64,000 nucleotides of DNA, taken from contig JBDWUA010000012.1 of NCBI GenBank assembly GCA_039984715.1, positions 186,001 to 250,000 of the forward strand, written 5' to 3'. This DNA comes from JABSSA01 sp039984715 (lineage in GTDB: Bacteria > Pseudomonadota > Alphaproteobacteria > Rhodobacterales > Rhodobacteraceae). The first letter of the stretch is position 1, and each line of letters starts with the position of its first letter. Shown here piece by piece: positions 8,685-17,939 of the stretch. The notes beneath the pieces were generated by a model, which was given only the letters and a program-made list of their open reading frames with translations, was not told where the DNA came from and ran no database searches. Both the position numbers and the translations under genes were made by a program.

Positions 8685-9551
8685 ATGCGATACACAAGTC
8701 TTACAGATTTCCTGAAATCAAATCACGCCAAACGGGCCCCAAGCCCGCTGGCCATGGTTTTTGTCGAAGACACAGCCGAAATTGATACAACGGCGCGACA
8801 TCATCAGCAGGCTGGATTTCAGTCCATCCTCATGTTCATGCCGTCCAATTTTGATTTGGCCCCGGATGTCGATGCAACGGTTATCCGGATCGATCATGAT
8901 CTGACCAAGGACGCCCCTCTTGCTGATGTCGTGAATGGTGTAATCGATACCGTGCCGGATAAATCTTGGGTCTATTACTGTTATAATACCGAATATTTGT
9001 TTCACCCCTTTTGCGAAACACGCTCTGTGGGCGAAATGCTGACCTTTCACGGCGAGGAACGGCGCGACGCAATGTTGACCTATGTGGTCGATCTGTATGC
9101 CGACGACTTACACGCATCGCCAAACGCAGTTTCTCTGGAAAACGCGCATTTGGATCGCTCGGGGTATTATGCTTTGGCGCGCAAAACATCTGAGGGGCAC
9201 CCGAAAGAACGGCAATTGGATTTTTTCGGCGGGCTACGCTGGCGTTACGAAGAACACGTTCCCGCCAACCGACGCAAAATTGATCGCATTTCCCTGTTTA
9301 AAACAGCACCCGGCCTAAAGTTGCGCGAAGACTTCACCTTTAACAAGGAGGAGCTGAACACCTATGCCTGTCCATGGCATCACAATATCACCGCGGCGGT
9401 CTGTTCCTTTCGGACGGCCAAAGCTTTGAAACGCAATCCCGGCAGCACCTTTGATATCGAAACGTTCAAATGGCATAATTCCGCCCCTTTTGAATGGCAT
9501 TCTCGGCAGTTGCTGGACTTGGGGCTGATGGAACCGGGGCAGTGGTTTTGA
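8685..9551 (+). CDS. Glycosyltransferase-2-like protein (tentative)
   Basis: A 288-residue soluble protein divergent from miaB. The N-terminal part (AMVFVEDTAEIDTTARHHQQAGF) resembles roseobacter proteins annotated as family-2-like glycosyltransferases (Glyco_tranf_2_4 type), with a later DLYADDLHASPNA segment that could carry acidic metal-binding residues and a conserved-looking CPWHHNITAAVCSF stretch. No classic DxD nucleotide-sugar site is certain. There is no signal peptide or membrane helix. The function is unproven. Confidence 0.6.
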   Translation: MRYTSLTDFLKSNHAKRAPSPLAMVFVEDTAEIDTTARHHQQAGFQSILMFMPSNFDLAPDVDATVIRIDHDLTKDAPLADVVNGVIDTVPDKSWVYYCYNTEYLFHPFCETRSVGEMLTFHGEERRDAMLTYVVDLYADDLHASPNAVSLENAHLDRSGYYALARKTSEGHPKERQLDFFGGLRWRYEEHVPANRRKIDRISLFKTAPGLKLREDFTFNKEELNTYACPWHHNITAAVCSFRTAKALKRNPGSTFDIETFKWHNSAPFEWHSRQLLDLGLMEPGQWF

Positions 9552-9672
9552 AAGTGGATTTTAAACAATCAAACAGATGGTCGACATGGGACGCGCTACC
9601 AGAAAATGGAATAAAGAATTGCAGCGGGACGATACGTTGCCCTCATCGTTCAAACAGGAACGATCCCGGATT

Positions 9673-9948
9673 ATGTATATCGAATCCAAATCCGAAGGTT
9701 TGGAAGGGCCAGCCGTTATCGGACGGGTTTATTTCTCGAAGTCCGGAAAGACCCTTTATTATCAGGGCCTAAGGTTTCAAAGCCTCAAGGGCGCGGGTTT
9801 CAAGGCAAATTACGTCGAAATCGCATCCGGTGACCCTTTTTGGATCTCAGGGCCGCGCAAAGATCGTCAAGATCGCTTATACGGCGGTCAATTGGATGTC
9901 ACGATTGATAGGGATGTGCTCGAAGAATACGACGCGTTCTGCGCCTGA
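9673..9948 (+). CDS. Conserved small protein of unknown function
   Basis: A 91-residue protein starting MYIESKSEGLEGPAVIGRV. The conserved block SKSGKTLYYQGLRFQSLKGAG and the WISGP/DRLYGG end are shared by a widespread small family of unknown role, members of which are often carried in mixed contexts. An in-frame ATG at 9577 would add 32 residues of unusual composition, so the shorter start is preferred with moderate certainty. It follows the glycosyltransferase-like gene by about 120 bp. Confidence 0.65.
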   Translation: MYIESKSEGLEGPAVIGRVYFSKSGKTLYYQGLRFQSLKGAGFKANYVEIASGDPFWISGPRKDRQDRLYGGQLDVTIDRDVLEEYDAFCA

Positions 9949-9969
9949 CACTTCGCAACATTCGCCCTT

Positions 9970-10503
9970 CTAGGCTCCGGCAAAGATTTCGACTGTCGGC
10001 AATTGATTTAACGGGGCCCCAATCGCCTGCATAGCAGACAAAGAAAGCCGGCTGCCCGCCGTTTTTGGACCGTCCAACGGAATCAAGGTCACCGCCACGG
10101 ATACCCCGGTTTCCGCATAAAAAACGCGGCCTGCCTGTTCGGCTGTGACCAAGGGCGTCTTGATCCAAAGCCCTGTTTCCGCCGGGCTTCCAAGGCTGGC
10201 AACTGTCGTGCCAAGTGACCCTTGCTGTATCGCCCCGCCGATTGCATCAGCCTTTTCCGCCGCACTGACTTGATCAAAATCGTCAGCACGTCGTGCGTTG
10301 GCTGGCACCAACCCTGCGGCAGCGTTTGCGATACGTTCCGCCAATCCAGCGGGTCGCGCACGCGGTCGCACATCGGTCGTTGCACCCGAGCGCGACTCGC
10401 CGCTGATCTCTTCAGCCGGCTTGGAACCCGTGTTTCGAATGTTTTGTGCAATGTCGCAGGCACTCAGGCTTAGGCACATTGCAATCAGGACTGCTCTTTT
10501 CAT
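9970..10503 (-). CDS. Predicted lipoprotein of unknown function
   Basis: A 177-residue protein with a lipoprotein signal peptide: a short basic start, hydrophobic stretch and lipobox LSAC with the acylated Cys at residue 16. Residues 20-70 are rich in small and charged residues and look disordered; the C-terminal ~80 residues (from about GSLGTTVASLG) look folded and end LSAMQAIGAPLNQLPTVEIFAGA. I do not recognise a catalytic motif. It is convergent with the small gene at 9673 and divergent from moaA. Confidence 0.7.
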   Translation of the reverse strand: MKRAVLIAMCLSLSACDIAQNIRNTGSKPAEEISGESRSGATTDVRPRARPAGLAERIANAAAGLVPANARRADDFDQVSAAEKADAIGGAIQQGSLGTTVASLGSPAETGLWIKTPLVTAEQAGRVFYAETGVSVAVTLIPLDGPKTAGSRLSLSAMQAIGAPLNQLPTVEIFAGA

Positions 10504-10578
10504 AAGGATACATTAACCTGCTGACGCGCAGCATCAAACCCCTTGCTTGCCTCGTTCACCTGTCCTACCTGTTAATAC

Positions 10579-11583
10579 ATGGTACCTTTGATCGATCCGT
10601 TCCAACGCGCCATTACATATTTGCGCGTTTCCGTCACCGACCGCTGTGATTTCCGCTGTGTATATTGCATGTCGGAAAACATGACCTTTTTGCCTAAGAA
10701 AGAGCTTTTGACGCTCGAAGAATTGGATCGAATGTGTTCGACATTTGTCCATTTGGGCGTGCGAAAGTTGCGCATCACAGGTGGTGAACCGCTTGTTCGC
10801 AAAGGCATCATGACGTTTTTCGAAAGCATGTCGCGCCATCTTGATTCCGGTGATCTTGATGAATTGACGTTGACCACCAACGGGTCGCAACTTGAACGAT
10901 TTGCACAGCAACTTTACGACACCGGCGTGCGCCGGATCAACGTATCGCTTGATACGCTGGACGAGAAAAAGTTTGCTGACATCACACGTTGGGGACGTCT
11001 GGAACAGGTTCTGCGCGGCGTTGATGCGGCGCTGGCCGTAGGGTTGCGGGTCAAAATCAATGCCGTTGCGTTAAAAGATTTTAACGAAGAAGAACTGACG
11101 ACAATGACCAAGTGGTGCGCAGATCGCGGTATGGATTTGACCTGGATCGAAGTGATGCCAATGGGGGATATCGGAAACGAAGACCGCCTTGGCCAATATT
11201 GGTCCTTAAAAGACGTCCGCAAAGCTTACGAAAACAGCTATGCGGTCACTGATTTGGCAGAACGCACTGGGGGTCCTGCCCGGTATGTTCGGTTGGAAGA
11301 AACGGGCCAAAAAATCGGCTTCATCACGCCGTTATCCCACAATTTCTGCGAAAGCTGCAATCGCGTCCGCGTAACTTGCACCGGCGAAATCTATATGTGC
11401 CTCGGGCAAGAAGACATGGCCGATCTGCGTGAGCCTTTGCGTGCATCACCAAAGGATGACACCCCATTGGAAGACGCAATTCGAGCCGCGATATTGCTGA
11501 AGCCTAAAGGGCATGATTTTGACTATTCCCGCCAAAAGCTGGACGGACAGATGCCACGCCACATGAGCCATACGGGCGGCTGA
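10579..11583 (+). CDS. moaA: GTP 3',8-cyclase (molybdenum cofactor biosynthesis)
   Basis: A 334-residue radical-SAM enzyme for the first step of molybdopterin synthesis. The N-terminal cluster motif CDFRCVYC gives Cys23, Cys27 and Cys30. The second 4Fe-4S cluster, unique to MoaA, uses Cys257, Cys260 and Cys274 (CxxC-x13-C). The C-terminus ends in a Gly-Gly pair as expected. It is followed after 7 bp by waaA, so the two are probably transcribed together. No other molybdopterin gene is nearby. Confidence 0.97.
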   Translation: MVPLIDPFQRAITYLRVSVTDRCDFRCVYCMSENMTFLPKKELLTLEELDRMCSTFVHLGVRKLRITGGEPLVRKGIMTFFESMSRHLDSGDLDELTLTTNGSQLERFAQQLYDTGVRRINVSLDTLDEKKFADITRWGRLEQVLRGVDAALAVGLRVKINAVALKDFNEEELTTMTKWCADRGMDLTWIEVMPMGDIGNEDRLGQYWSLKDVRKAYENSYAVTDLAERTGGPARYVRLEETGQKIGFITPLSHNFCESCNRVRVTCTGEIYMCLGQEDMADLREPLRASPKDDTPLEDAIRAAILLKPKGHDFDYSRQKLDGQMPRHMSHTGG

Positions 11584-11590
11584 TTCAACC

Positions 11591-12862
11591 ATGACCGCGC
11601 TTACAGCGGCTTACCGCGTTCTGGCCTCAATTGCCCTGCCCTTTGCAGCCAGAAGAACTGTGGCCAAGCTTAGACAAGGTGGGATTGATGTCCACCGCAC
11701 GCACGAGCGTCTGGGACATGCGACTTTGGAGCGTGGATTGGGGGATCTGGTTTGGATTCACGCCGCGTCTGTTGGCGAAAGTAAATCGGCACTGATCTTG
11801 ATTGAACGCTTGTTGGCCATGGCACCAACCGCGCAAATTCTTGTGACCACTGGAACTGCGAGTTCGGCGAAAGTTCTAGCACCTAGATTGCCAAGCCGCG
11901 CTTTTCATCAATTTGCCCCACTGGATGGACGCGGCCCAATCAAACGATTTTTGCGTCACTGGCGACCTCAGATTGGGATCTTTATTGAAAGCGAGATTTG
12001 GCCGAACCTGATCAATTGTGCCCATGATCAAGGCGTCCCACTTGCCCTTTTGAATGCGCGCCTGTCGGAAGGTTCTGCGCGCAATTGGTCGCGTGCTCCG
12101 AAAACGGCGCGCGACATTTTCGGCTTGTTCGGGATCATCCATACGCAGGATACGCGCACCGCGCGCGCGCTTGGGGCGTTGGGATTGACCCATGCCCGCA
12201 TCGGCGTGAACCTAAAATCTGTATTGCTTCCACCAAGAATAAATGAGCTGGCCCGCGCGCGGTTGGAAAAGCAGTTTGGGCCAAGACCGCTTTGGGCTGC
12301 GGTTTCGACACACCCCGGTGAAGATGAAATCATGATCAAAGCGCATCAACAATTGCGTCAGTCCCATCCCAACGCCGCGTTAATCTTGGTGCCTCGACAT
12401 CCGGAACGGGCTCGCGGCATTCGCCTCTTGTGCGAAGGCCATTCCATTGCGCAACGCAGCCTTGAGGAAATGCCCGACATCGAAACTTCGATCTATTTGG
12501 CTGACACCTTGGGAGAGACTGACCTTTGGTTCAATCTAGCCCATCTTGTTTGCCTATGCGGGTCATTCAGCGATGTTGGCGGGCATACTCCGTTCGAACC
12601 CGCCGCAGCTGGGGCTGCTATTTTACACGGGCCCCACTATTCGAATTTCGAAGAGGTTTATGCAAAGTTCTCAGAAGCCGGGGCAAGCCTTCAGGTGCAT
12701 GATGCAGAAACGCTGGCTGAATCTCTTGATCTACTGATACGGCAACCTGATCATGCGCGCGCATTAGGAGAAAACGCGCGACCTCTGGCCAAAGCCGGAT
12801 TGGAAGAATTAGATCGATTGGCTGCGCAATGTTTAACGCTGGCCGGAATCGAACGAAACTAA
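11591..12862 (+). CDS. waaA: 3-deoxy-D-manno-octulosonic acid (Kdo) transferase
   Basis: A 423-residue glycosyltransferase (GT30) that adds Kdo to lipid A precursors at the inner membrane. The N-terminal segment has a hydrophobic anchor and the WIHAASVGESKS motif with the catalytic Glu; FIESEIWPNLI and the C-terminal GGHTPFEPAAAGAAILHGP nucleotide-sugar site are also clear. It ends overlapping the convergent dipeptidase gene by 4 bp, so both stops share bases. Confidence 0.95.
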   Translation: MTALTAAYRVLASIALPFAARRTVAKLRQGGIDVHRTHERLGHATLERGLGDLVWIHAASVGESKSALILIERLLAMAPTAQILVTTGTASSAKVLAPRLPSRAFHQFAPLDGRGPIKRFLRHWRPQIGIFIESEIWPNLINCAHDQGVPLALLNARLSEGSARNWSRAPKTARDIFGLFGIIHTQDTRTARALGALGLTHARIGVNLKSVLLPPRINELARARLEKQFGPRPLWAAVSTHPGEDEIMIKAHQQLRQSHPNAALILVPRHPERARGIRLLCEGHSIAQRSLEEMPDIETSIYLADTLGETDLWFNLAHLVCLCGSFSDVGGHTPFEPAAAGAAILHGPHYSNFEEVYAKFSEAGASLQVHDAETLAESLDLLIRQPDHARALGENARPLAKAGLEELDRLAAQCLTLAGIERN

Positions 12863-13893
12863 CCCAATTCGCGCGTCAGGAATTTCAGCCAATTATCTTT
12901 CAGTAGCTTTGCAATCAAGGCTTCGCCGTAATCCGCGCGTCGCATCGCGGCGACAAGCTTGGGCAAATCCGCAGCGCTTTTGATCCCGTCCGGCATCGGT
13001 GCACCATCAAAATCAGATCCCATCCCAACGTGATCTTCGCCCGCTTGTTCAATCATATGATCAAGCTGACGTATCATATCAGATATGTTGGCCCGGCCAG
13101 TTGACCACCCTTCATCAGACAAAAACAACGTCCCGAAATTCAAGCCCACCATGCCGTTGGTTTCGCCAATGGCCTTCAACTGTTCATCCGTTAGATTGCG
13201 CGTCACATTACAAACCGAATAGGCGTTGGAATGGGTCGCAACCAATGCGCCACCAGCTTCGGCGACATCCCAGAAACCGCGCATCGTCAGGTGCGATGTA
13301 TCCACGACAACCCCAAGCTCTTTGCATCTCGCAACCAGCGCTTTGCCCAAATCTGTTAAGCCTGCTCCGGTATCGCCGTCCTGATTGGCCGCAAAGGGAA
13401 CGCCTTCACCAAAGACCGTATAACGTGACCAAACCAGACCAAGCGACCGCAATCCTTGCGCATAAAGCGCGTCCAAAACAAACAAATCAGGGTCAATCGG
13501 GTCAGCGCCTTCCAGATGTAGTAACCCTGCCAAACGCCCGGCTGCGATGTGGTCGCGCAATTCAGACCCCGAACACGCAAAGTGCAAATGGCCCGCGCGT
13601 TCCAATCGTTTTCCGACACCAATCTGTGCCATGATAGCGTCCAGTGCTTGCGGGCGTTCAATCCGCGGCGCGACAGGCATAGCAACGTTGCCACTTGAAA
13701 ATTTTGCGAAATCAAAGGGCGCACGTGCGGGAACCGCAAAAAGCGCAAAGAACCCACCCGCCAGCCCTCCGGCTTTGGCATTTTGCGCCGTCACATGAAA
13801 ATCTTTGGCCAAAAAGGCTGCTTCAGCGTCACCAAACCCACACCAGATGCGACTTAGAACATCATTGTGCCCGTCAAATACAAGATCAGTCAT
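12859..13893 (-). CDS. Membrane dipeptidase-like (peptidase M19) zinc hydrolase
   Basis: A 344-residue protein starting MTDLVFDGHNDVLSRIW, where HND gives the first metal ligands of the renal-dipeptidase (M19) family. Further family features are the HLEGADPI metal-bridging Glu, VDTSH, ATHSNAYSVCN and MGSDFDG. There is no signal peptide, so it is predicted cytoplasmic, as in many proteobacterial members. Its ATG overlaps the stop of the upstream secreted-protein gene in an ATGA arrangement, implying translational coupling. Confidence 0.93.
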   Translation of the reverse strand: MTDLVFDGHNDVLSRIWCGFGDAEAAFLAKDFHVTAQNAKAGGLAGGFFALFAVPARAPFDFAKFSSGNVAMPVAPRIERPQALDAIMAQIGVGKRLERAGHLHFACSGSELRDHIAAGRLAGLLHLEGADPIDPDLFVLDALYAQGLRSLGLVWSRYTVFGEGVPFAANQDGDTGAGLTDLGKALVARCKELGVVVDTSHLTMRGFWDVAEAGGALVATHSNAYSVCNVTRNLTDEQLKAIGETNGMVGLNFGTLFLSDEGWSTGRANISDMIRQLDHMIEQAGEDHVGMGSDFDGAPMPDGIKSAADLPKLVAAMRRADYGEALIAKLLKDNWLKFLTRELG

Positions 13894-14828
13894 CGCGCTT
13901 CCACAAGGTCGGTTCCATTCCAATACCAAAGACGTTCGCACCCAAGGCTGTTCACTCCGCAACTGTCAAAACGACCGACCAAGTTCAGCCCGACCTTACC
14001 ATTCGACAAAGCCTGCACTGATAGTGCTTGTGCCAGCAGGTCCATCGGTGTTGCGACGGTCGACAAATAGACTTTTGCTGAACAATGAGATGCCCCACAT
14101 AAAGGGCGCGGGAATGCAGAGTTGCATCTAATGTTGTTCCACCAGACAACGAAATCATCGGTCGCATCTTGGTCAATTTGACCTTGCAGAAATGCGCCTT
14201 CTTCCGCTGAATATGGCCCCTCACAAATGCGAACGATGTCTGCATGTGCCGTGGCGAAAAGCGGCGATGTTCCAGACGGGGTGGACACGGTAGCCGCGTT
14301 TGGTGTCGCAGATTCCGCCGCAACCCAAGCCGCTTCACATGTTTCAATCGACTTGGTCACGGCGTCCGCCAACCCATCCGTCGGGAATTGCCAACCTGCA
14401 TTATCACCAGCAGCCAAAACAAGGGATTGGGCCGTTTTGAGATTTTCGATCAACGCGTCAGACGTATTGATCTGTACTTCCCAAACTCCGATCAGTTCAT
14501 TCAAGATCACTGTGGGCAATCTGTATCCTGTTTGACCAAGCCAGATCATGACGTCATTGCGTTGACCATCGTTTTCGAATGAAAGCCGGTCCATTCCAAT
14601 ATCGATTTTTATCTGTCCTCGTGCGACGGGCGTCTCTTCATGCGCGCCGACCTGAATGGCTTCTAACCCTTGGGCCGAAGGCGCATTACACAGAAAATCC
14701 AGATTCAGCCCGGCACCGGCGCCAGCGTATACATAATGACCATCGTCGGCCGAGAGGTAAGTCCACGTTTGTGAACGTACGTCGAAACTCCACAGTGCCA
14801 ACAATAAAGGCAGCAAAAATCGCGTCAT
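13890..14828 (-). CDS. Secreted protein of unknown function
   Basis: A 312-residue protein with a clear signal peptide (MTRFLLPLLLALWSFDVRS). The mature part starts with a ~150-residue beta-rich region, then a linker rich in Ala, Ser and Thr (about residues 170-190), and a C-terminal region with seven cysteines, including CNSAFPRPLCGASHC, suggesting disulfides and periplasmic location. I recognise no family. It overlaps the dipeptidase start by 4 bp and is the first gene of that two-gene unit. Confidence 0.75.
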   Translation of the reverse strand: MTRFLLPLLLALWSFDVRSQTWTYLSADDGHYVYAGAGAGLNLDFLCNAPSAQGLEAIQVGAHEETPVARGQIKIDIGMDRLSFENDGQRNDVMIWLGQTGYRLPTVILNELIGVWEVQINTSDALIENLKTAQSLVLAAGDNAGWQFPTDGLADAVTKSIETCEAAWVAAESATPNAATVSTPSGTSPLFATAHADIVRICEGPYSAEEGAFLQGQIDQDATDDFVVWWNNIRCNSAFPRPLCGASHCSAKVYLSTVATPMDLLAQALSVQALSNGKVGLNLVGRFDSCGVNSLGCERLWYWNGTDLVEAR

Positions 14829-15080
14829 CAAATCCTCAGAAGAGTGAAATAATTACTAGTATACACCTCTCTACCATGCCGTGCATAGGAAATTCACAAA
14901 AGACTTTGGGTTGCCGTGAAGGAAGGCCAATTGCTGCAAGCAACGGCCATCATGCAAAACGTTTTACGATTTGTGGCAGGTGGAACGCGGGGCAAGTGAT
15001 TTTTGAGGTGAATTACGGCAGCGAAACATCGTCAAATAACTGGGACATGCTAAAATCGCATGCCCCGGTCAAAACTTGTA

Positions 15081-16304
15081 TCACACAAAAGCTTGCAAGC
15101 CGGTCTGAGCACGGCCCAAAATAAGAGCGTGCACATCATGTGTGCCTTCATATGTGTTTACTGTCTCAAGGTTAACCATGTGGCGCATGACCTGAAATTC
15201 GCCCGAAATCCCATTGCCGCCATGCATGTCACGGGACGCCCGTGCAATATCAAGGGCCTTCCCGCAATTGTTCCGCTTGACGATTGAAATCATTTCAGGC
15301 GCAGCTTCTGCTTGATCCATCAAACGTCCAACCTGAAGCGACGCCTGAAGACCAAGCGTTATCTCGGTCATCATATCGGCCAGCTTTTTCTGAAACAATT
15401 GTGTCTGTGCCAATGGTCGCCCAAATTGTTTGCGATCCAAACCGTATTGCCTGGCGGAATGCCAACAAAATTCTGCGGCCCCCATCGCGCCCCAACTGAT
15501 GCCATATCGCGCACGGTTCAAACATCCAAACGGCCCCTTCAGTCCCTCGACATCCGGCAGCAACGCATCCTCAGAGACTTCGACATTTTCCATGACGATT
15601 TCGCCCGTAACTGAGGTTCGCAATGAAAGTTTGTTTTCGATCTTTGGTGCGGACAGGCCTTTCATGCCCTTCTCAAGGACGAACCCACGGATGCGGCCTC
15701 CGTGCTCTTCTGATTTTGCCCAAACCACAAATACGTCAGCAATCGGCGCATTCGAAATCCACATCTTGGCGCCGTTCAAAACATATCCGCCATCTACTTT
15801 TCGAGCGACAGTTTTCATGCCGCCCGGATCGGATCCGGCATCAGGTTCGGTCAACCCAAAACACCCAATCCATTCTCCGCTGGCAAGCTTTGGCAAATAC
15901 TTTTCACGCTGCGCTTCGGATCCATAAGCGTAAATCGGATACATCACCAAAGACGATTGCACGCTCATCATCGAACGATAACCGCTATCGATCCGTTCAA
16001 CTTCGCGGGCAACGAGGCCATAGCTGACATAGGACCCGCCTAAACCGCCATATTTTTCGGGAAGTGTGATGCCCAACAAACCCATTTCGCCCATTTCACG
16101 AAAAATCTCAGGGTCGGTCTGTTCGTTGGCGTATGCCTCGATCACGCGGGGTGCCAATTTTTCGGAGGCATAAGACGCGGCAGCGCTTTGGATCATCCGT
16201 TCGTCTTCTTGCAGTTGGTCAGATAACCGCAACGGGTCTTCCCAGTTGAAAGTGCCCAAATCCGGAGCATCCTTGGCTTTCAACATCTTCGTTTCAACGT
16301 TCAC
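15081..16304 (-). CDS. gcdH: Glutaryl-CoA dehydrogenase
   Basis: A 407-residue acyl-CoA dehydrogenase that oxidises and decarboxylates glutaryl-CoA to crotonyl-CoA in lysine/tryptophan degradation. The GTG at 16304 is chosen because a GGAAAGGG site precedes it and the product then starts VNVETKMLKAKDAPDLGTFNWEDP like other family members. Visible landmarks are GCFGLTEPDAGSDPGGMKT (FAD/substrate region), RARYGISWGAMGAAEFCW, and NTYEGTHDVHALILGRA with the catalytic Glu. Confidence 0.93.
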   Translation of the reverse strand: MNVETKMLKAKDAPDLGTFNWEDPLRLSDQLQEDERMIQSAAASYASEKLAPRVIEAYANEQTDPEIFREMGEMGLLGITLPEKYGGLGGSYVSYGLVAREVERIDSGYRSMMSVQSSLVMYPIYAYGSEAQREKYLPKLASGEWIGCFGLTEPDAGSDPGGMKTVARKVDGGYVLNGAKMWISNAPIADVFVVWAKSEEHGGRIRGFVLEKGMKGLSAPKIENKLSLRTSVTGEIVMENVEVSEDALLPDVEGLKGPFGCLNRARYGISWGAMGAAEFCWHSARQYGLDRKQFGRPLAQTQLFQKKLADMMTEITLGLQASLQVGRLMDQAEAAPEMISIVKRNNCGKALDIARASRDMHGGNGISGEFQVMRHMVNLETVNTYEGTHDVHALILGRAQTGLQAFV

Positions 16305-16509
16305 GGCGTTCCCTTTCCAATCCGACTCGCATGCAGTATTGCAGAGAATGTCGGAAGGTTCTAACCCATGAATATCGAGGCAATTCAACTAATGGGTGGT
16401 GGAAACGCCGTCTGAATGCCATCCAGATGCCACAATTGAGCCTCAATCTGACGTTAGCACTCCATTATCCAAAGTAACGGGTGGGGCCGGTATTGGAAGG
16501 ATTGCTGCC

Positions 16510-16860
16510 ATGTTGCGCACAACCAAGATCATTGCTGCCGCAGCTGTGATGAGCTGGGCGTCAGTCGCCTCAGCGAGCGAAGAACACACCATTCTGGTTT
16601 TGCCGGATGCGTTTTTCCCTGAAGTAACTTATGTCAAAGCAGGCGACATAGTTCGTTTTGTGAACCTGCAGGCCGGATCGACGAACATCATCGCCAAAGG
16701 CGACGAATGGGAAGTTGGTCCATTGGGTACTGAAGGTGAAGACTTGATTTCCATATCCGGAAGCATGGAAACCGTTTTCTTTGATGCAGATCAGCAGAAT
16801 GAAGAAGGCGAATATTCGCTGAAAGGTTCGCTCAGCTTCGAACCCGCTCCGCTGAACTAA
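16510..16860 (+). CDS. Secreted cupredoxin-like protein lacking copper ligands
   Basis: A 116-residue protein with a signal peptide ending about ASVASA. The mature ~95 residues (HTILVLPDAFFPEVTYVKAG and DIVRFVNLQAGSTNIIAKG) read like the first strands of a cupredoxin. The usual Cys-His-Met copper site is absent: there is no cysteine, and the only mature histidine is near the N-terminus. It may be a structural cupredoxin fold. The start at 16510 is chosen for the signal peptide; a longer frame from 16396 lacks support. Confidence 0.65.
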   Translation: MLRTTKIIAAAAVMSWASVASASEEHTILVLPDAFFPEVTYVKAGDIVRFVNLQAGSTNIIAKGDEWEVGPLGTEGEDLISISGSMETVFFDADQQNEEGEYSLKGSLSFEPAPLN

Positions 16861-16868
16861 TCATGTGC

Positions 16869-16907
16869 TCAGGGGCGTTCAGCCCCTGACCCCACTTCGC
16901 AGGAAGT
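16869..16907. terminator. Double hairpin between convergent genes
   Basis: TCAGGGGC-GTTCA-GCCCCTGA is a perfect 8-bp stem (16869-16889), followed by ACTTC-GCAG-GAAGT (16894-16907). It lies between the convergent genes ending at 16860 and 16917. There is no good T run, so termination could be weak or the element could have another role. Confidence 0.5.
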
Positions 16908-16916
16908 TGGACGGGC

Positions 16917-17576
16917 TCACCCCTCGATCTTATCGATCAGGGTCGGGCCCTTTGCCTTGTTTGAATTTACCTGCTTGTCTACTCGGTGCCAAGATAACGC
17001 ATCGTCGGGCGCTGCCTTCATCAATTGAGACGCGCCCTTGCCTTCTTCGCCTAACCAAAACCCAACGGATTCCTGCGTCAATATCACTGGCATCCTGTGA
17101 TGGATTGCTGACATCGGGTTGTTCGCTGCCGTTGTGACCATCGCGCAGGTTCTCAGGTGATCGTCGCCATTCGTCCAATCCTGCCATATTCCGGCAAACA
17201 CAATCGGCTTGCCGTCATGTCGCGTGATGTACCAGGGCAATCGCGTGTCCCCGTCCCGTGTCCATTCATAAAATCCAGTGGCGATCAACACACATCGACG
17301 TTCACGACACGCCGACCGAAAGGCGGGCTTTTGCGCAATCGTTTCGGATCGTGCATTTATCAATAATGGCCCATCGTTAAGCGACTTGTACCAATGTGGA
17401 AGAAACCCCCACCGCATGGAAACAAGTTTGCGCCCGTTGGATTGCACAACGGCATGCACGGATGTTGTTGGACACACATTGTAATTTGGCACGTCGGGCA
17501 AATCATTTGCCGGCGCAGCTTCAAAAAGCTGTGCCATAGCGTCAGTTGGAAGAGTTATCGCAAATCGTCCACACAC
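16917..17576 (-). CDS. SOS response-associated peptidase (SRAP/YedK/HMCES family)
   Basis: A 219-residue protein beginning (GTG start) with MCGRFAIT. Cys2, exposed after Met removal, forms the DNA-protein crosslink with abasic sites in single-stranded DNA. The family residues Asn-Ala-Arg-Ser-Glu (LINARSETI), ATGFYEW and HHRMPVIL with the catalytic His are present. It protects single-stranded DNA during replication. It stands alone on the minus strand. Confidence 0.95.
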   Translation of the reverse strand: MCGRFAITLPTDAMAQLFEAAPANDLPDVPNYNVCPTTSVHAVVQSNGRKLVSMRWGFLPHWYKSLNDGPLLINARSETIAQKPAFRSACRERRCVLIATGFYEWTRDGDTRLPWYITRHDGKPIVFAGIWQDWTNGDDHLRTCAMVTTAANNPMSAIHHRMPVILTQESVGFWLGEEGKGASQLMKAAPDDALSWHRVDKQVNSNKAKGPTLIDKIEG

Positions 17577-17939
17577 TTTTTTGCTCGCTCAGGACATGTA
17601 ATAAGACAGGTGACCAAGTGTTTACACTTAACACCACAGATCAACACGACTGCAACCTTCTGCCTCTCGACGGGCGTAATGGCCGCATTGCTGCAAGCTA
17701 AGGCCCGCGGCACTGCCGCAACGCGAATTTTGAAAAGGGCTAAAGAAACATCCTTCCATATTTGGGGGGCAATCCTGATAGGATCGCGACTTGGAAGTTT
17801 TGGCTCAGGCACAACCTGAACTAAAAAATGACCCACACCATGAAACGATCGGATCAATTCAGCACCCACATTCTGCCTTCTATCCGCCCGCGACATTCCT
17901 ATAGTGTTCATCAATCAAAACCCATCGCGAGAGGATCCA
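17577..17939. other. Intergenic region without a supported gene
   Basis: This 363-bp region lies between the divergent SRAP and flavodoxin-like genes. Open frames exist on both strands (for example 17555-17914 on minus), but they overlap the SRAP start, lack a ribosome-binding site and show no family-like composition. I see no hairpin or operator that stands out. Confidence 0.5.
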
